Origin: Atrichornis clamosus
Taxonomy: Eukaryota; Chordata; Aves; Passeriformes; Menuridae
Assembly: GCA_013400975.1 (NCBI GenBank)
Contig: WBMZ01006339.1
Location: 16,778-80,777 of the forward strand
Length of the DNA stretch: 64,000 nt
Direction of reading: 5' to 3'
Under the pieces are notes generated by a model. The model worked only from the letters and a program-made list of their open reading frames with translations. It searched no databases and had not been told where the DNA came from. Positions 1 through 14,634 of this stretch are shown piece by piece (within the stretch, counting starts at the first letter, position 1; each line of letters opens with the position of its first letter). A program made the translations under genes and the position numbers.

Positions 1-18
1 AAAAAAAAAAAAAAAAAA
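1..18. repeat. A-tract at window edge
   Basis: Eighteen A in a row open the window. It may be the tail of a retroelement lying outside the window or a simple A-run; the left flank is not visible. Confidence 0.8.
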
Positions 19-2343
19 GAAAACAAACAGAAACATCCATTGCAGTCGAAGTGAGTGGCACCACGGGAATTCAGGAGCAAAGCTGCCTCCAGTGAGAGGT
101 GGCTTTCATCTTTTTTTCTTTCTTGTGCTTAAGCATGGAATTTGTCGTTCCGTTTTATTCACATTTGCATTAAAAAAATAATAAAAAGCAGTTAGTGATG
201 CTCTATCTATTGTGACAGAGGTATACATAATTGAAAAGCGTGCCTCTAAGAGCTTAGTAATATGTAGTTATTTTGGTGTTGTACTTTAATATGGGCTCAT
301 TGCTCCTTGCATACCCTAAATAAAGTGTTACTCAACTTTGCTCTTCCTTAGCTTCCTGATCAGAAATTTGAAAAGTAGTACATGTATTGAAAACTTGATC
401 TTGCCCAGTCTGAGCTCTCCATGACTTGAACTAAACTTCCAGTCACTAGAGAATGCGGAAAGAGGTACTAAGGAAGTCCATTAACCAAAGGAATTGGAAG
501 AGAAATATGTCTATAGAAGTCATATGTATTATTCTGTACAAAACTTCTAAAATAGTTTGCTTTTGTAGGTTTGTCACATTCGGTACTGTCTCTGTCAACT
601 GATTTATTAAAATAATTTAATAATAGGAGTAATATAAAATAATAACAAAATAAGAGTAAGATCAGATTCAGGTCCTCTGGTTAGGAAAATAAAAAATTTC
701 AACTATATTAGTATTAAACCACCCCAAAATCTGAAGAAGTAAACAGACTTAATTTTGCCCACTACTATGTAATACTACTTTGAAATCTTTATAGAAGCTT
801 CCTTTTTCATTCAGATGTGTAGAAACATTTTGCCAGCACAAAAATGACTGGTGAGAAGCTTTACTTACTTGTCTCCCACACCTGTAGTTAACAATAATTA
901 CTTATTCCACTCTTCACTTTCTCTCTGTTTTAGAGATATAGTACGAACTTGCAATGCCATTTTCCCTTATAGAATTATGAATTAATGGTTAAAAAAATTA
1001 ATATTTTAACCCCACTCTGACCCCCACTGATCAGATGACCTATTCTGTATTAAAATGCTTGCCCTTTGAATATAAACTCTCATGTATTTTTGTCATCTAC
1101 ATTTTTGAATCAGTCTTCACACTCCTTTGGTTACTCTTAGATACCCATCTAGTGCACAGGGTTTTAAGGTACAGCTCAGTCTGGCCAGTTTGCATCTTCT
1201 CCAACCAGCCTAAGCCATCAGTCTCAGTTTACCATGTATGAACATACTGCACTCAAAATTTATGCTCTGAGAATATTATAAAATAAAGCACTTAGAAACT
1301 ATGAACTGTCAGTACAAAATATACTGTGCAATTTCAATTTCATCTGTTTCTGAGTATCAATTATGAAATAGTCTTTAATGACATGATTATATCCCACTTC
1401 ATCCTTGAGCTTTCTGCCTCATTCAGTGCACAGTCTGGATAACAAGTTCTTCAATATTTTGTTTTCTCCTTGCTGTTCAGTTTGTAACCCTGAGCCTTAT
1501 TTATGGTCCATATTCAAGTCAGCTCTGAAGAGAAATTAGTAATATTTCCTGGGCTTTTTTAAGATTTTCATAACTACAACATCTGGGCTGCTATGCAAAT
1601 ATTAATATTTGCACAATGCCCATGTAAGACGAGAGATGCTATTATCCCATTTGTTGAGAGCTGAGGCAAGAGAGACTGCAGGTAAAAAGATTCCCTGAGT
1701 GACCAACTGCAATTTTTCTGAGTCCTTCACATATAACACCACATTCTCTAAGCATCCACTGTAACTTCAAAGTACAGCTCACTGTATATTCTGGGATATC
1801 CATCATGATATGCTCTCCAAACATGCAAATATTCTGAACAATTTTATGAATGACCACCCAGAAAATGCCTGTCTTTAAAAATCTGACTGAAACCACGTGG
1901 GATTTTTAGGAGAGAAGGGGATAGAAATTATTCCTTCCTTACAGTAATTATCTCTCCTTGCTCTGAGGTACGCCCCACTCCTTTTCAGCGAGGGGCAGAT
2001 GCACTGCTCATTGGCACAGCAGCTTTCTCTGGTACTCAGTCATTAAACTCCTGGCTAAGAATAGTCCTCTTCTGTGTACAGATCAAGTAAGGGAAGCTCT
2101 GGAGAGAATTGCATTAAACTGTGTAATTAAAGGCTATATCTTACCCTATATGAATAAAGTAGATGGATCTCAGTTACGTAAGAAGCCTTATGTCTCAGAG
2201 CTGCTATTTTTGACTTGCAACCTAAAGAACATTCTTTTAAGATAGTAAAATAGGCAGTGTGTATAATTTATTTTTTTTTTTAGTTCTTAAGACTCCTCCC
2301 ACGCAGATATCCTAGCCCCAGCCATTGTATTTTCTGCACTTGA
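19..2343. other. AT-rich non-coding stretch, nothing recognised
   Basis: Stop codons are frequent in all frames. The largest open frames are 60-85 codons and match no family I know. No CR1 tail, LTR end, splice-bounded conserved frame or RNA signature was seen. Confidence 0.5.
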
Positions 2344-2820
2344 ATGAGGAAGCTGCCTTTCCACAGGACACACTCCAGCAGGGAATTTCCTGAGGGACTG
2401 ACACTGTCCCTACTCCAAAACTGGGTAGGTGGACCTAGCACAGGTTCCAGAGTTTGGAATGACAGGGAACACCTGCTGAGGCTGAAGCTGAAGGTCTTGC
2501 AGGGGTTTACTAGTAAAATCCAAGACATCTCCACTAATACTGTGCAAACATATTTTTGGGAAAGTTTGAGACTTGAACAAATTCTGATGGGTTTTCAAGG
2601 GATTGGCAAAAGGCTTAAACCCAAAAGTCAAGTTACTCCTGCCCAAATGGTTTTTATGTCTCTGCTTCAAAATATGACTGAAGTCAAAAGGCATCAGAAT
2701 GGAAATGAAACTTCCTTAGAGTTCCCTGGGGGATATACTACTGCTACTATAAATGTCAGATTTTCAGTTGAGATGTTTTTTTTGGTGACTAAATCAAATA
2801 ATTTTTTTAAGATAGAATAA
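2344..2820 (+). other. 158-codon open frame of unknown status
   Basis: An ATG-started frame of 158 codons runs to a TAA at 2818-2820. It is the longest open frame outside the GC-rich block. The protein shows no signal peptide, membrane segment or catalytic motif that I recognise, and its last third becomes low-complexity and F/N/K-rich as the DNA becomes AT-rich. A second open frame of 94 codons (2410-2694) lies antisense within it, which is typical of stretches that merely lack stops. No promoter, Kozak context or splice partner is evident. It could be a chance ORF, or a remnant of an old repeat or retrocopy. I do not call it a gene. Confidence 0.2.
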
Positions 2821-2878
2821 AGAAGACTTCCTTACTATCCTGGGTCACTCTATTTTCATTAATTACTGTAATCACTGT

Positions 2879-2978
2879 TCCTCTGTAGTGTGTCTTTTAA
2901 ACAATAGAATTAAAAAAAAAACCNGTTTTCCTCTGTAGTAAGTGTGTCTTTTAAACAATAGAATTAAAAAAAAAACCA
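2879..2978. repeat. Near-identical tandem duplication flanking an N
   Basis: The stretch 2879-2923 (TTCCTCTGTAG, TGTGTC, TTTTAAACAATAGAATT, then an A-run and CC) recurs at 2928-2978 with only a three-base insertion (TAA) difference. The single N of the window sits at 2924, exactly between the two copies. This pattern is what an assembly join or gap fill leaves when two contig ends overlap but are not merged. A real recent tandem duplication is the alternative. Confidence 0.85.
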
Positions 2979-5900
2979 AAACAATAAAACCATAAAAGTC
3001 TCAAAAAAAAAGATTTCAGTACTTTTCAGAAACATTTTTTGCACTGGACTGAGTTTTTAGAAGTAAAATATAGACATAGTATTTGCATATCTGCTTATTT
3101 GAAAAATTACCTAAAAGTATGTCTTAAACTCTCCGTGGAAAAGTTTTATATGAGGAATAGCATAGCCACAATAAAATATTCTGTACATAAGTGCCAAAAA
3201 TGCAGTGTTAATTTTTGACATGACCAGAGAATATTTTTAAGACGCTTCTGTCTTTATTAGAGCCACATTTATTAATGTTTCAGGACCTTTGAACACACCT
3301 TTAGTATTTTTTCTCCTTATTTAGAGAAAATTCCTCTACTTGCAGAACTAGTTACTCTTTCTTTCCCTGTGTGTTAAAAAAAGCTATGAAGATTAATAAT
3401 ATTTATTTTCCCTTTTCCTTTCCATGGTTTATTTTCTATCCACTGTATTTTATGATGTAGTATTTGCCTAGAAAGAACACAAATAAGAAGCTTTTAGGTC
3501 AGGAGGCGAAGACAGAATAAAGTCATCGTCAAATTTCCAGTAAATTTCTTTATGATCACTTAATTCATAGATGGTCCCAGTGTGTTTGGTTGGATTACTT
3601 GTATGAATAATTTTGTCCCCTTGATCCTCAGTATAAATTAATGTATGTACTATTATGCTGCAGACAACCACACTTATTTTAATAATACAATATGGCTCAT
3701 TACAAGCAAATGATTATCATATGTTACCTCATGATATTTAATAATCCAGTGACATTTTCAGGAATATTAAATATTATTGCTCCCACTGATTTAGGACTAT
3801 GTGTGTCAGAATGAATAGAAAAGTTTTTAAGATGAAGTTCAATAGTCAAAAAAGAAAATGTTTTAAGCATAATCAGATACAAGCTAAACTGCAGAATCAT
3901 GCACAACTAATTAAAGTATTTATAGTTTTAGAGACAACTATTCATGTTTTTACATATTATAAATGTCGTGCCTAGTATGAAATCTAATTAGATTCATCTT
4001 TAGAAATGCCTTTTTTAATGAATAATAATGACCTTAAATGCAGATGTCTGTATGCATATAAATTTTCTTCAAGCTCAATGCATGTGTCATTTACCACCTT
4101 TTTGTTGCATTTTCTGTAAAAGAATTACAGTGCTATTTCTTTAGGAAAGCTTAAATTCTGCAGCAAAATAGTACCAGTCAGAAATCCGAGTCCTATGTAA
4201 CATCCCTAAAGGCTGTTTTTTGCTAAGCAGTGAAGGGAGTATAATTTAATACACTCTGATTTTACTGTCATTTAAAATATGTCCCCAGCTCAGCAGTACT
4301 GCTCTGCAAACCATTTTTTTCCTTTTGAAACATAGAACACATATAAAAAGAGTGAAGGAAAAGTTTAGTAGAGTAATGGGACCATAAGAGATCGATAAAA
4401 ATATATTGACACTTCAATCGTCATTACTACCTGCACTTCTCAGACTTCTCAGATTTCTGTGATTATTTATGACATTCGTGCATGTCATAAACCGGCAAAA
4501 AACTCTTCTCAATTTAGTAAATTTATAGAAAAATAATTTTCCTACGTGTAACTTTACGAAGAGTCCTAAATTAAAAACAAAAAGGAAAAAAAGGAAAAAA
4601 AAAGAAGAAAAAATAAGAATTAAAGGCAATACTTCTCTTATTAACCACAGGCATATCTATTTTATAGTTGTTAATGTACCATCTCTAGGATTTATAAGCG
4701 TAAGATTAAAAATTAGTGTTCTTTGCCGTGTCAGATACAGGAGAAGTGAGCATGTGACTCCTGTTTACATCTCTTTGAATTTCTGTCTGTATAGCTGTGA
4801 TTGATTCCTGCAAGCATTATTTATGATCAATGTTCTGGCTAGAGAAAAAGAAAAATATTTAAGGAATTAATTAGAAATATTAGGAAAACTTTCAGTGATT
4901 TGGAAAATATTTTCTCTCTTTTAAAGGATTGTTTTCAAAGGTATGTAGGGTAAAACTTTTCTCTCAAAACTTGCCCCATTGTTCTATAGCTTAATAAAAA
5001 TCATGAAGTTTTCAGCTGAGCTTGGGAACTGAACCTCAATTTTCTATGAACCAGTAGCATTACTTTTAAATCAAATCTGCGAAAACCTCTCAGTAGTGAA
5101 ATTTTCATAGCTGTGAAAAAGGAGGTGCTTTCCTTTTACCTGCATTCAAAACCAGTTCCTGAATTTATTCATTTTTTTCAGTATTTCAACTAAATATCAG
5201 TGTGACTTGGTGTTTTCTTGGACTTTATGCAAAACAGAGCCTGGACAACTGTTGACAAAATAAAAGACTGACAATACTGTTGAAACAAACATTTGGAAAC
5301 CAAATAAATTATATTGGGAAAAGAATGTAACATAAATATCTGAAATTTTATTAGAGATTATAATAGTATATCACGCTCAGCCAAGTTTCAGCACATTATT
5401 GGTCACTGAATGTGTTGTGTCCTGCCTGTCTCTAAAGAGTGTGCAACAGCCTCACCATGAGTCTCATCCTACACTGTGTTTTTTACTTGATAAGAACTGT
5501 ATGGTATTTAATATACAACCAGCTGCAATTTCTCCTCTGAAATGCTGTGTTCCTTCAGAAAATCATTTTGATTGTGATAGTGACCTTTGCTTCTAGGGTT
5601 TGCAGTTGAGTTTTGTTTTTTGCAGAATGATTAAGAAAAACTTATTATGAAACAGCCCTTTTTGGCTTCGGACCCAGATATTATTTCTTCTTTAGAAACT
5701 GGATCCTTAATAAATGATTACATCAGATGAATGGTAGACATCTGGAAGCATAAAATGGAAAAAAAAAAAAAAGGAGATGAAGAACTGAGAAGTAATTAAG
5801 TACTGGAAATGGGATTTGGAATTGCTATTTTATTTTCACTATTCTATTACAAGTTCTTTATATATCACAAGTACTTAATCTTCCTCACAGCTTTTCATCC

Positions 5901-8900
5901 ATAAAATAAGGTTAATAATATTCACTGCTTCCTTACCGTTCCCTGTCTTTATTGTTTAGTGATGTCTGAGATTTCTGAACAAATGTTGTTAGTTTTCCAC
6001 CAATAACTGCTACAGGAGAAGTGGGTCCTACTTATGGTTTTAGATGTTACATATTATATATAATATTGAGCTGTGGTTGAGTTTCAAACAGTGGAGCAAA
6101 AGTAATGAATAAATTATTGTAGTTTAGAGTATTCCAGATTGCTTTAGGGGCAACTGAGTTCCTGATGTACTAATACATATTCTTTGTAAACAAATGTTCT
6201 TCTTTAGAATAACCATTTTGGGCCTGGTTTGTGGCTTATTTCTCAAAGCATGACATGGCAACAGGATCTGTTTAGTAAAAATTGTCTATTTTTAAAGGGG
6301 TCCTTAAAAATGTACTATGAAAAGATTCTTAATTTTTTCTGCTCTGCAAGTAGAAGCAAAGATGCTTTTTGAAAATAAATTGAAAACCTCTTAAAATACA
6401 TATTAAATTGTATTTTATTGGGATAATGTCAGCAGATAAGAATTTTTTTAGGCATACTGCACTCTAATGGTACTTGCTGATGGTGTTGTATGAAGGATTT
6501 TAGAGCTTTCCAGCAGAAAGCATTTACAAAATGTCGTAGAATGTAAAGCTTTGTAGTAGCAAAAAGGTGTAAGGAAGAAACAGTGATTTTCCCTAATACC
6601 TGGTTACATAAAGGCTATTCTGAACAATACAGGCTGATTAGTTAGTAAAGAGGAGAAAAGCATTTTTGTAAGCTCCTAGTTTTTTTGGTTGTTCTGCTGC
6701 TGGGAATTTGCCTACAAGCCTGAGATGAATTCATTCGTCTGCATTTGAATTGAAATGAAGATCTGATTTTCATCAATGTAACAGTGGAATGATTCTCCTC
6801 GGGCGATCTTTGAAAGCAAGGGAATAGTCTTTCTGATTTCAGAAATTTTTGGATCAAGAAGTTTGGTTCTGTCTCAAACTGCTTCAGCACTCTTTCATGG
6901 AATTTAGTTACTGTTTTTCATGAAAAATATATCCAAATGTGTTGCTTTTGCTAAAAATTTATGAAACCATTTGTGCAGAAATGATTCTAACCTGATCTTT
7001 ATATGATGAAATAACGTTGTGAATGTCTCAAGGATATGTAGCTTGAATGAGTTTCGCGGTAACATTTGATGTCATGGAGGTCTCATGAGGGTATCTTTAG
7101 GTAGCAGTTGAATAGACTAACAAGTAATTCACTTGTTTTTCATGCACAAAGAACAGATGTATATAAAAGGATGGATAGACTGCCCAAATGACCATGTGAA
7201 AATATGTAAGTGGAACTGAATAGACAGTCCAGTTACGCATTGTTTCCCATTTGGGTAAAATAACCAAAGAGAGCGTGCATGACACCTGTGTGTGAAGATG
7301 CAAAATCCACAGGAAAAATAGAATTGGTTAAATATATGTGAAGGGGACTCCTAGATTGCATTCCAGTTCCTGCGTTGTTAGATATCACCACATACTAAAG
7401 GGCCATGCAGAGCCACTGGTGTGCCAGCTCCTGTTCATGGGTACATCTGCGTAATACATTCAGCTAAGCAATGCTAATAAATGGGATCACAGGGAAAGGG
7501 TGATAGGCAGAAGCTCTATCTAACAGCACAGACAAAATCCCAGAATGAGCAATCCACAGTGCTGACCCAATGTTCTCAATTTCAGTTTGATTTTAAGTAG
7601 AATGACAAGGGGTTTTGAGAAAGCAGAGCACTTTGGCTAAATGAAATGTCAGCAAGTCTGTGAGTGCAGGAGGGAGCATGGAGAATTCACTCCCTTAAAT
7701 CTGTCAGCAAGTGTACTGAACATGTTAACTCCTAATCAAAGGAGAGGTAAAGTATTATCTATGTCTTCCATGTTTAATAATTAATGGAATGCAAAAGGAA
7801 AAGCAATAATAAAAGAACCAGTTACTTTGTACTGTTGAACGGATTACAGGAGTTTGAAATAATATGTTATTGAGTAGAATAATGTTGATATGTTTATTTT
7901 ATCTTAAAAATCTTTTTAGTCTGATATTTTCATTTCACTAAGTAGTGAGGAAATACACATTCTGTAGCCTTGAAGACCAAAATATTGCTCTGTTCCCTCT
8001 CCTGGAAAAAATAAATCTCTGTTATAATTTACAGATGTACTCATATTTTTTAAATCGAACTACTCATAACTATAACAAGATTTTATGAGTTTTTCTAGGC
8101 ATAGGGTGTACTTACTCACCTCTCATGATGTCTGTAGTAATTTGCTGACAAACTAATGAATGCCTCAGGTTCCTTTCTCTTTCCATGTCATAGCTGTGTA
8201 TGCTGCCACTATAGAATTGCTGGAGGTAGCATACATACTTTATGGAATAGTTTGTGCTGTATTTGATGCACCATTCCTAGGTAAAAAAATTAATTACTCT
8301 TGCTTTGAAACATCTACTGATCTCTCTCAAAATGTTACAATCCTGAAATCTGAATAATGTATTTTTTTTTAATTGCTAGTAAGATTTACCTGTGCCAAAA
8401 ACCAGTTGCTACTTTTGATCAGCTGTTTTCAATAACAGTTTTGCTCAAAAAATTACGTGTACAGTTTCCACAGTATAAAATACATATTTCCTTTGGGGGA
8501 AACATATGAAAGTAATTTTTCCTCTCTGTTTAATCCTTTCTGCAAGGTCCACTGTAGGGAAATTCTATTTCAACAAATCATGACACAGCACTTTTTTGTT
8601 TGTGGAGGAGATGGGGAAAGACATACATTTGTATTCTACTGACATTATTTCCTTGCAAACAAAATGTTTGTACTCTGGGGGAATGTATCAAGTTATTTCT
8701 GTACCCTTGTTATAAACCAGCTTTTAGCAGACGCTGTTCATCAACAGAAATTTGGGGATATTTACATAAAACGTGGCAGTGAGAGAGACAAGATTATATG
8801 TTTATTTAAGATTTCCTTGTTCCTCTTCTCAAAATATACATATATTTCAATCTGTGAAAAAGAGAGTTGCATAGTCATTAGATTTGGGACTTTGAATTCT

Positions 8901-11900
8901 GACTTAGATATTTTTCAAATTTCTTTAAGAATAATACCAAATTGGGGAGTGGTGTTTAAATCACACATGTCAGGAAAAAAAGACATAAATCTCTGTTTAG
9001 TTTTTCTTGATGCAAATTCTGTGTCCTCTTCTCAGATCCACTGAATAATAAATTGTGCATTGCAATTTCATTCAAGAACCAACCTGAGATAGAAAAAAAT
9101 CCTAAAGGTTTTATGCTTACGCATTAATTGATAATAATGTGCTAACTTTCAGATATATCAGCCCTGTAGTTCTTATATTTGGGGACTGTATTTGATTTTT
9201 TAAATTCAGTCTTCTTTAAATGTCAGTGGATGTGAGTGTCATACCCAATTTCTGCCTGGAACTACTTTCTCTCATAAAGTTACTAACAGACTTGGTTTTA
9301 TTTGCTCTAATCCCTATGCAAAGATGTTAAGGAGGATTAGGTTATTCTTGGGTGAAATATCATTTTATTGTATTTTTAGAAATTTTATTATATAAAAATC
9401 TTTCATGAGCTACCTGACTTAAACAGCATGACTGTCAAAACTTTCTAAGTGTGCTCAAGAACAGATTTTTTTTTTCATAAGTCCTCCTGAGAGGTCAAAT
9501 TCTCTTTGTGCCTGAAGTGAGTCTGAAGGACTTTTAGCTTGTGGTATATGTTGTGTTTGTTGTGCTTTCAAAATACAAGAATTAATGGGTTACTGGGTTC
9601 TGTACTAAAAACCTTTTTAGTATAAAATTTTCATTGCACTTAAATCCATGAGAGTTTTGCCATTCCCGCAGATTGTTTGTGGAATTGGTGGTATGGTTGC
9701 ACCTATTCTGATGCATGAGAGTTCTCTAGGATCAAATAATGACAAAAAATATTTGACATTATTTGTTCCCCTTGCAATCTCAAATGCTTGAAAATTGTCT
9801 TAATTGTTCTTTGTATTTGCATTACTCCTTCTGGTATGTGCCTGTGAAAGAAAGAAGCAAGAAATAGAATTTACCTAGTTTGCTGAGGGAATGTAGACAC
9901 ACATTTTTTATTTAACATCCCACTTAGATTTAGAGATAAGATCTAATTCTTTTTTAGATTATTACCACAAGGACCTTGTTGATTTGGCTCTTTCATGAAG
10001 AATCATTATTTTCCTGCACTTCCCTTTTTGACAAGCCAGAATATTTTTATTTGGATTTATGTTTCACTTACAGAGAGAGAGAGTGTATTCAGAAGCATAA
10101 TTACATATGAAAGAATCACAAATTATATATAATAAAGATACACTGAAAGGAGAGTTCTTATGCAATATATGTGAAATTGAAACAAGAACTTTAATTGTGG
10201 AGCATTTCTTAATGAATGTGATATGTCTGTGCTGTGAAAAGATAGAAATTGATGTAACCAGTTGTATGAAAAAAAGAAAGTGTCTACTCCTTTTTAGGGA
10301 GATACACGAGACTTCTGAGTTACAAAGTGAAGGAGGTATTTTAAGCTCATTGATTAAAGGTCAATATAGAAGGCAAGGAAAATGAAGGAAATCTACCACT
10401 CAGGTGTGCTCTTCAAGGCAGCAAAATAGAATTCTTGCTTCTGTGAGAGATGAGATTGCTCTAAATGCAGTACAAGAGCCCTCCAAGGGGTAAGACCTTC
10501 ACACTGGCCATTTCGTAGAGTAGCCATTCCTGAGGAAATGATCCAACAAACTAACCATATGGCCAGTCTGGACCATGTGAAAAAATAGTAGTAAAACAGC
10601 AGGGTGCAGTTGGACTATATATTGTTTTACTCAGAACAGGTGCTTTCACATTATATTTAGGAAGTATCCAAGAACTGGTAATTGACAGCAATGCTAAGGT
10701 CAGAATTCAATAGCAGTGCTGAATGTGTCTTGGAAAGGCTAGCCTATAGGGTAGCATTTTCCTAGAGGATACACCAATTTACATTTATCTTTTCACTCCT
10801 CTGCTACCTATAGAATTCTGTTTTATTTTTGCATTCCTCTTGTTTGTGCTCTTTTTCCTTACTCTTGCACTCTCTCTTTGGCTTTAGGAATTAAATAAAG
10901 CAACCAAAAAGGGATAAGTCCAGTGACATTCCATGTTTTCACACCTTGCTTTTCCAAACAGTCTGGTTCAGACTTCTGAATCTGTGGATCAGAGAAACCA
11001 CACAGAGCTTTCTATCAGGATACAAGTCCATCCTAATGGAATGCATTTGTCCTCATTTCCATCTGAACTTCTGTGCACTATGTGAAGTGTGGAGCTGTGT
11101 AAAGATAATTATTTAGTCTGAGTTGAACCACTCCATTTTGTAGTACGGTAGCATGTACACATACTACAAGGCCAGGATCTCTAAGCAGATCCAGCTTGTG
11201 TCAATCTAATGATGTAACTTGGAGTTTATTTGCCACAAATTTCATGCTCTAAAAAGATACCAGTTGAACCAGTCCAGGATCCATTAGAGTATCACCAAGA
11301 GCCTTCAGGTCAATGTAAACATTTGTTGAAATGTCATGCACTTGCTATATGCTTCCTATTGATTCTACTCACAGTTGTGTGCCAAAAAATGCCATATAAT
11401 CTTCGGTTCAGCACTTCTGCAATCTGCTCTTGGTATCTCTGTGACAGTCAGCTGCACTCATTTCACTGCAGTGCTCTTCTTTTATTTCACATGCCTTTCC
11501 AATTTAAGAAGATATACCTGTTACTACTATCCACTCTTCTTTTTTTTTTTTTAATGAATAAAATACTCATCTTGTGTTGATCGCATTTTCCAGAAATGAC
11601 AGGATGTCTGAGATTCTCATGAACTTTCCTTTTAGCATTCCCCAGTTATCACATCTTCTGATTTGCATTGCTGATTCTTTTTTGATGTTGAACCACATTC
11701 CACTAAAATTTCCTCCCTCAGATATTTGATTCTCATACCAAGTCAGAATTACTCATATTCCTTATTGAATGATATTAAACACAATAATAAAGATAAGGAA
11801 ATGTATGTAGCAATCATAATTGGTTTTAGATGGCATGTATTACTGCAGATGGCCTCTACAGTTTTGAAGGGTTTATAGGAAATACTTTATTCCTTCACAA

Positions 11901-14603
11901 TACCCTTGAGTGCCCTGCCTCCCCACTTAGTGTTATGTCTTCCCATTTATTTTCCTTAAAATCTTCTCCTTTTCTTTTTCTCCTTTTCCTGTGTACTGAC
12001 CTTTTCCAATTTTCGGTAATATTGGCCTCTTCATTTCAACCTTCCCAGTTTTACCCCCAACCCATCTTTTCTATAAAGACCTGGCTTGGGGGTTTATTGT
12101 TCAAGGGGCTCACACTTCTTTTTCCAGTGTATTTATTCCTTTGCCTATTTTTCTCCTTTGGACCACTCTTTCTGGCATTTGGTCACTCCCTGTAATGATT
12201 TTTCCTCACTCATGGTGAAACCTTTGAAGTTGTGCGTGAAAGAGTAAACTCTTTCTACCTTAAGGTGTAATTTTGTTCAACTTCTTTTTATTGCTGTCTC
12301 CAAAGGTGGGATGTAAAGAGCTTTAACACGGTGGTGTGTTGTAGTGCTGCCTAATGTAGTACAGAATGCACTTGATTAAATATATATGATACAGTTTCTT
12401 ATAAATGTACTTAGAAAGTGACACAAATGGAACAGCAGAGCACCAGGACCTCCTGCTCAAAGTTGTTAATGCAGTTCATAAAATAAATCCATATGCAGTA
12501 CTACAGTGCTCTCACGCCTTGAAAGTCATGTTGAAAACAAAACTGAATGCGTGTTATCTTGGAAAAATTTAAATCAAATTGCCTACAGAAGCTGCTTTGG
12601 GTGCCCACGTTTGGATTGGATGCAGCAGCAGCACTCATGTATTTTCTGATGCGCACCCTGTAATGCAGCTGTTGTTGTTTCTTGTCCTTTGGGCCCAAAT
12701 GTGCAGGCAGAGAAGCCTCACCATCCCTGCAGAGGGTAGAAAGTGCTCCAAGAAAGACAGCTGCCCGGGACTTCCGTGAAATGCAATTGTCTGGGAAGAT
12801 CAGCAGATAAAGGGAATGCAATTCTGTTCCAACTGATTCTGAAGGCAATTCACGATGGACTTAGTGGTGGTCAAAAAGCTAACTTGGCTTTTATATTACC
12901 ACTCTGTCACTGCAGTCATAGAGAGGTCCAAGTATGCTATTAATAAGAAATAAAATACAATAAAATAAATAATAATTAAAAAAGAGCTAAGGCTTGATTT
13001 GGGGTGAGTTTTTCCCTCTTTAGAACCAAAATAGCTGAGGAAGTCAAACAAAATTAGTCCAAAAATCAAGGGCAAAAAGTAAGGAATTAATCAATTTTCC
13101 TGACTGGCAACACATTATGCATCACCAAGAACAAAATAGAAGCAATGAGAAAAGGTCTAATGATGCAGCTTATAAATTGCAGATTGCCTGTTTGTGAGAC
13201 GTAAAAATCGATTATATTCTATAAAGATTATAATGGTCTTACTGAAGGTTTGGAAACACTGTCTGTCATTAGAATTCATGAGGGGATATATTAGCCTTTC
13301 CCTCTGTAAAGATTTTATGTTCATCCTTTGACAGTGTGGAGGCCAGGTAGCCAGGCTCAGCCTGTAATTAATTCCGACATGAGGTGATGCTCAAGGAAGC
13401 TGAGGAGCTCCTCAGAACCTCCGTTACCTGTAGCAGTGCTTTGCCTAACATTTCCCATGGAAGTATTTTCTTTTGCTTTCACTTTTCTCATTGCCAAAGA
13501 AAGAATGGAGAGAATGATCTATCCCCTAGCACTCAAAACGTCATAAAACCACGGGCTAAACTCTGTTTGTAACCTGAAGTAATTAAGGAGGGAGACAGTG
13601 AAGGTCTTCCAGCATCACCTAACAAAGAGAGGAAGCATGGCAGTGCATTGCATGCCAGAGCTCAGGAGAGAGGGAACACGCTTATCCTTTTAACATTTGA
13701 GCTCCTTTATTTTAACCTTTAATTACATCAGTGACTCTATATATGAGAGGGGAATTAGAGTCTATTCTGAACTGTGAATCCTCAAACCTGTTTCTCTTTA
13801 GGGATAAATAATTTATACATTTTTGCAATACAGCAATTTAATGAGCCCTTATGCATGAAAACAAATTCATAACTCTCCTTAGCTACTGCAGAGCTATTCA
13901 GTAAAAATAACTGGGGTGAAAACAGGCAGAAGTTGTGTACAGCTTCTGGGATCTTACTTGCATTTTAAAGAATGGTGATACTGCAATAATTGTCTTCAGA
14001 ATTGTTAAATTACTGTTTGACTGCTATGAAGATCTGGAGACACCAAATATGTGTTTAGTCTGTGCTTATCTAATGCTATATCCTATATCATACGGACCAA
14101 ACAATTCTATATAATAATTTCTTAAGGAAAGGAAATTCAAAGGAAATTAACTAACTTATAAATCCAATAGTTTAAAAGTGAAACAGAAATCAGCCTACAG
14201 GAAAATGTGGTGTGGAGACACAGGAAACAATGCTTACCATTCACATCTTTTATGCGATCTCTAGATGGTCCCTTCTACTGTACTGTACTAACAGAAAATC
14301 GACTTCAAAAAGCATTAAGTTTTCTTTTCATTTTGAAGCAAAAACTTATTACATTATGCCTACTGATTAAAATATGCTTACACATAGCTAAGCTGAATGT
14401 TTTTTTTAATGAAGTGATTCATCATTAGAATATTATTAAGAATTTTAATGAAATACGCCCACAGAAACGTGTCAGTTGCAAGAAATATTTCATCAGAGAT
14501 AATCCTCATCTTAGTTTGGAAACAGAGAGCTGTATCCCTGCAGCATCAATAGTTTAGTGGCTAGGGCATTTATATCCAGTGCCTGGTTTTTTGAATAAAT
14601 TAA
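2979..14603. other. AT-rich non-coding stretch with short low-complexity tracts
   Basis: Contents seen: a 14-base A-run at 5759-5772, an (AG)6 run at 10072-10083, and a pyrimidine-rich stretch around 11880-12180 that creates a spurious hydrophobic frame. Open frames at 8664-9044 (126 codons, plus) and 12501-12848 (115 codons, minus) have no recognisable domain. No CR1, LTR, RNA gene or exon was recognised. Confidence 0.5.
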
Positions 14604-14634
14604 ATATATGTGTGTATATATATATATATATATA
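14604..14634. repeat. TA/TG microsatellite
   Basis: A short dinucleotide array: ATATATG, then TGTG, followed by about ten TA units. It is a simple repeat likely to vary in length between individuals. Confidence 0.9.

Noticed and set aside
8664..9044. 126-codon frame
   Set aside because: Composition is that of random AT-rich sequence (F, I, S, K, L), with no motif and no conserved context.
11830..12195. Hydrophobic 121-codon frame resembling a membrane protein
   Set aside because: The hydrophobicity follows from a pyrimidine-rich tract (TTC, CTT, TCC codons), not from a recognisable protein.
12501..12848. 115-codon minus frame with a balanced composition
   Set aside because: No family match, and plus-strand frames overlap it; conservation would be needed before calling an exon.
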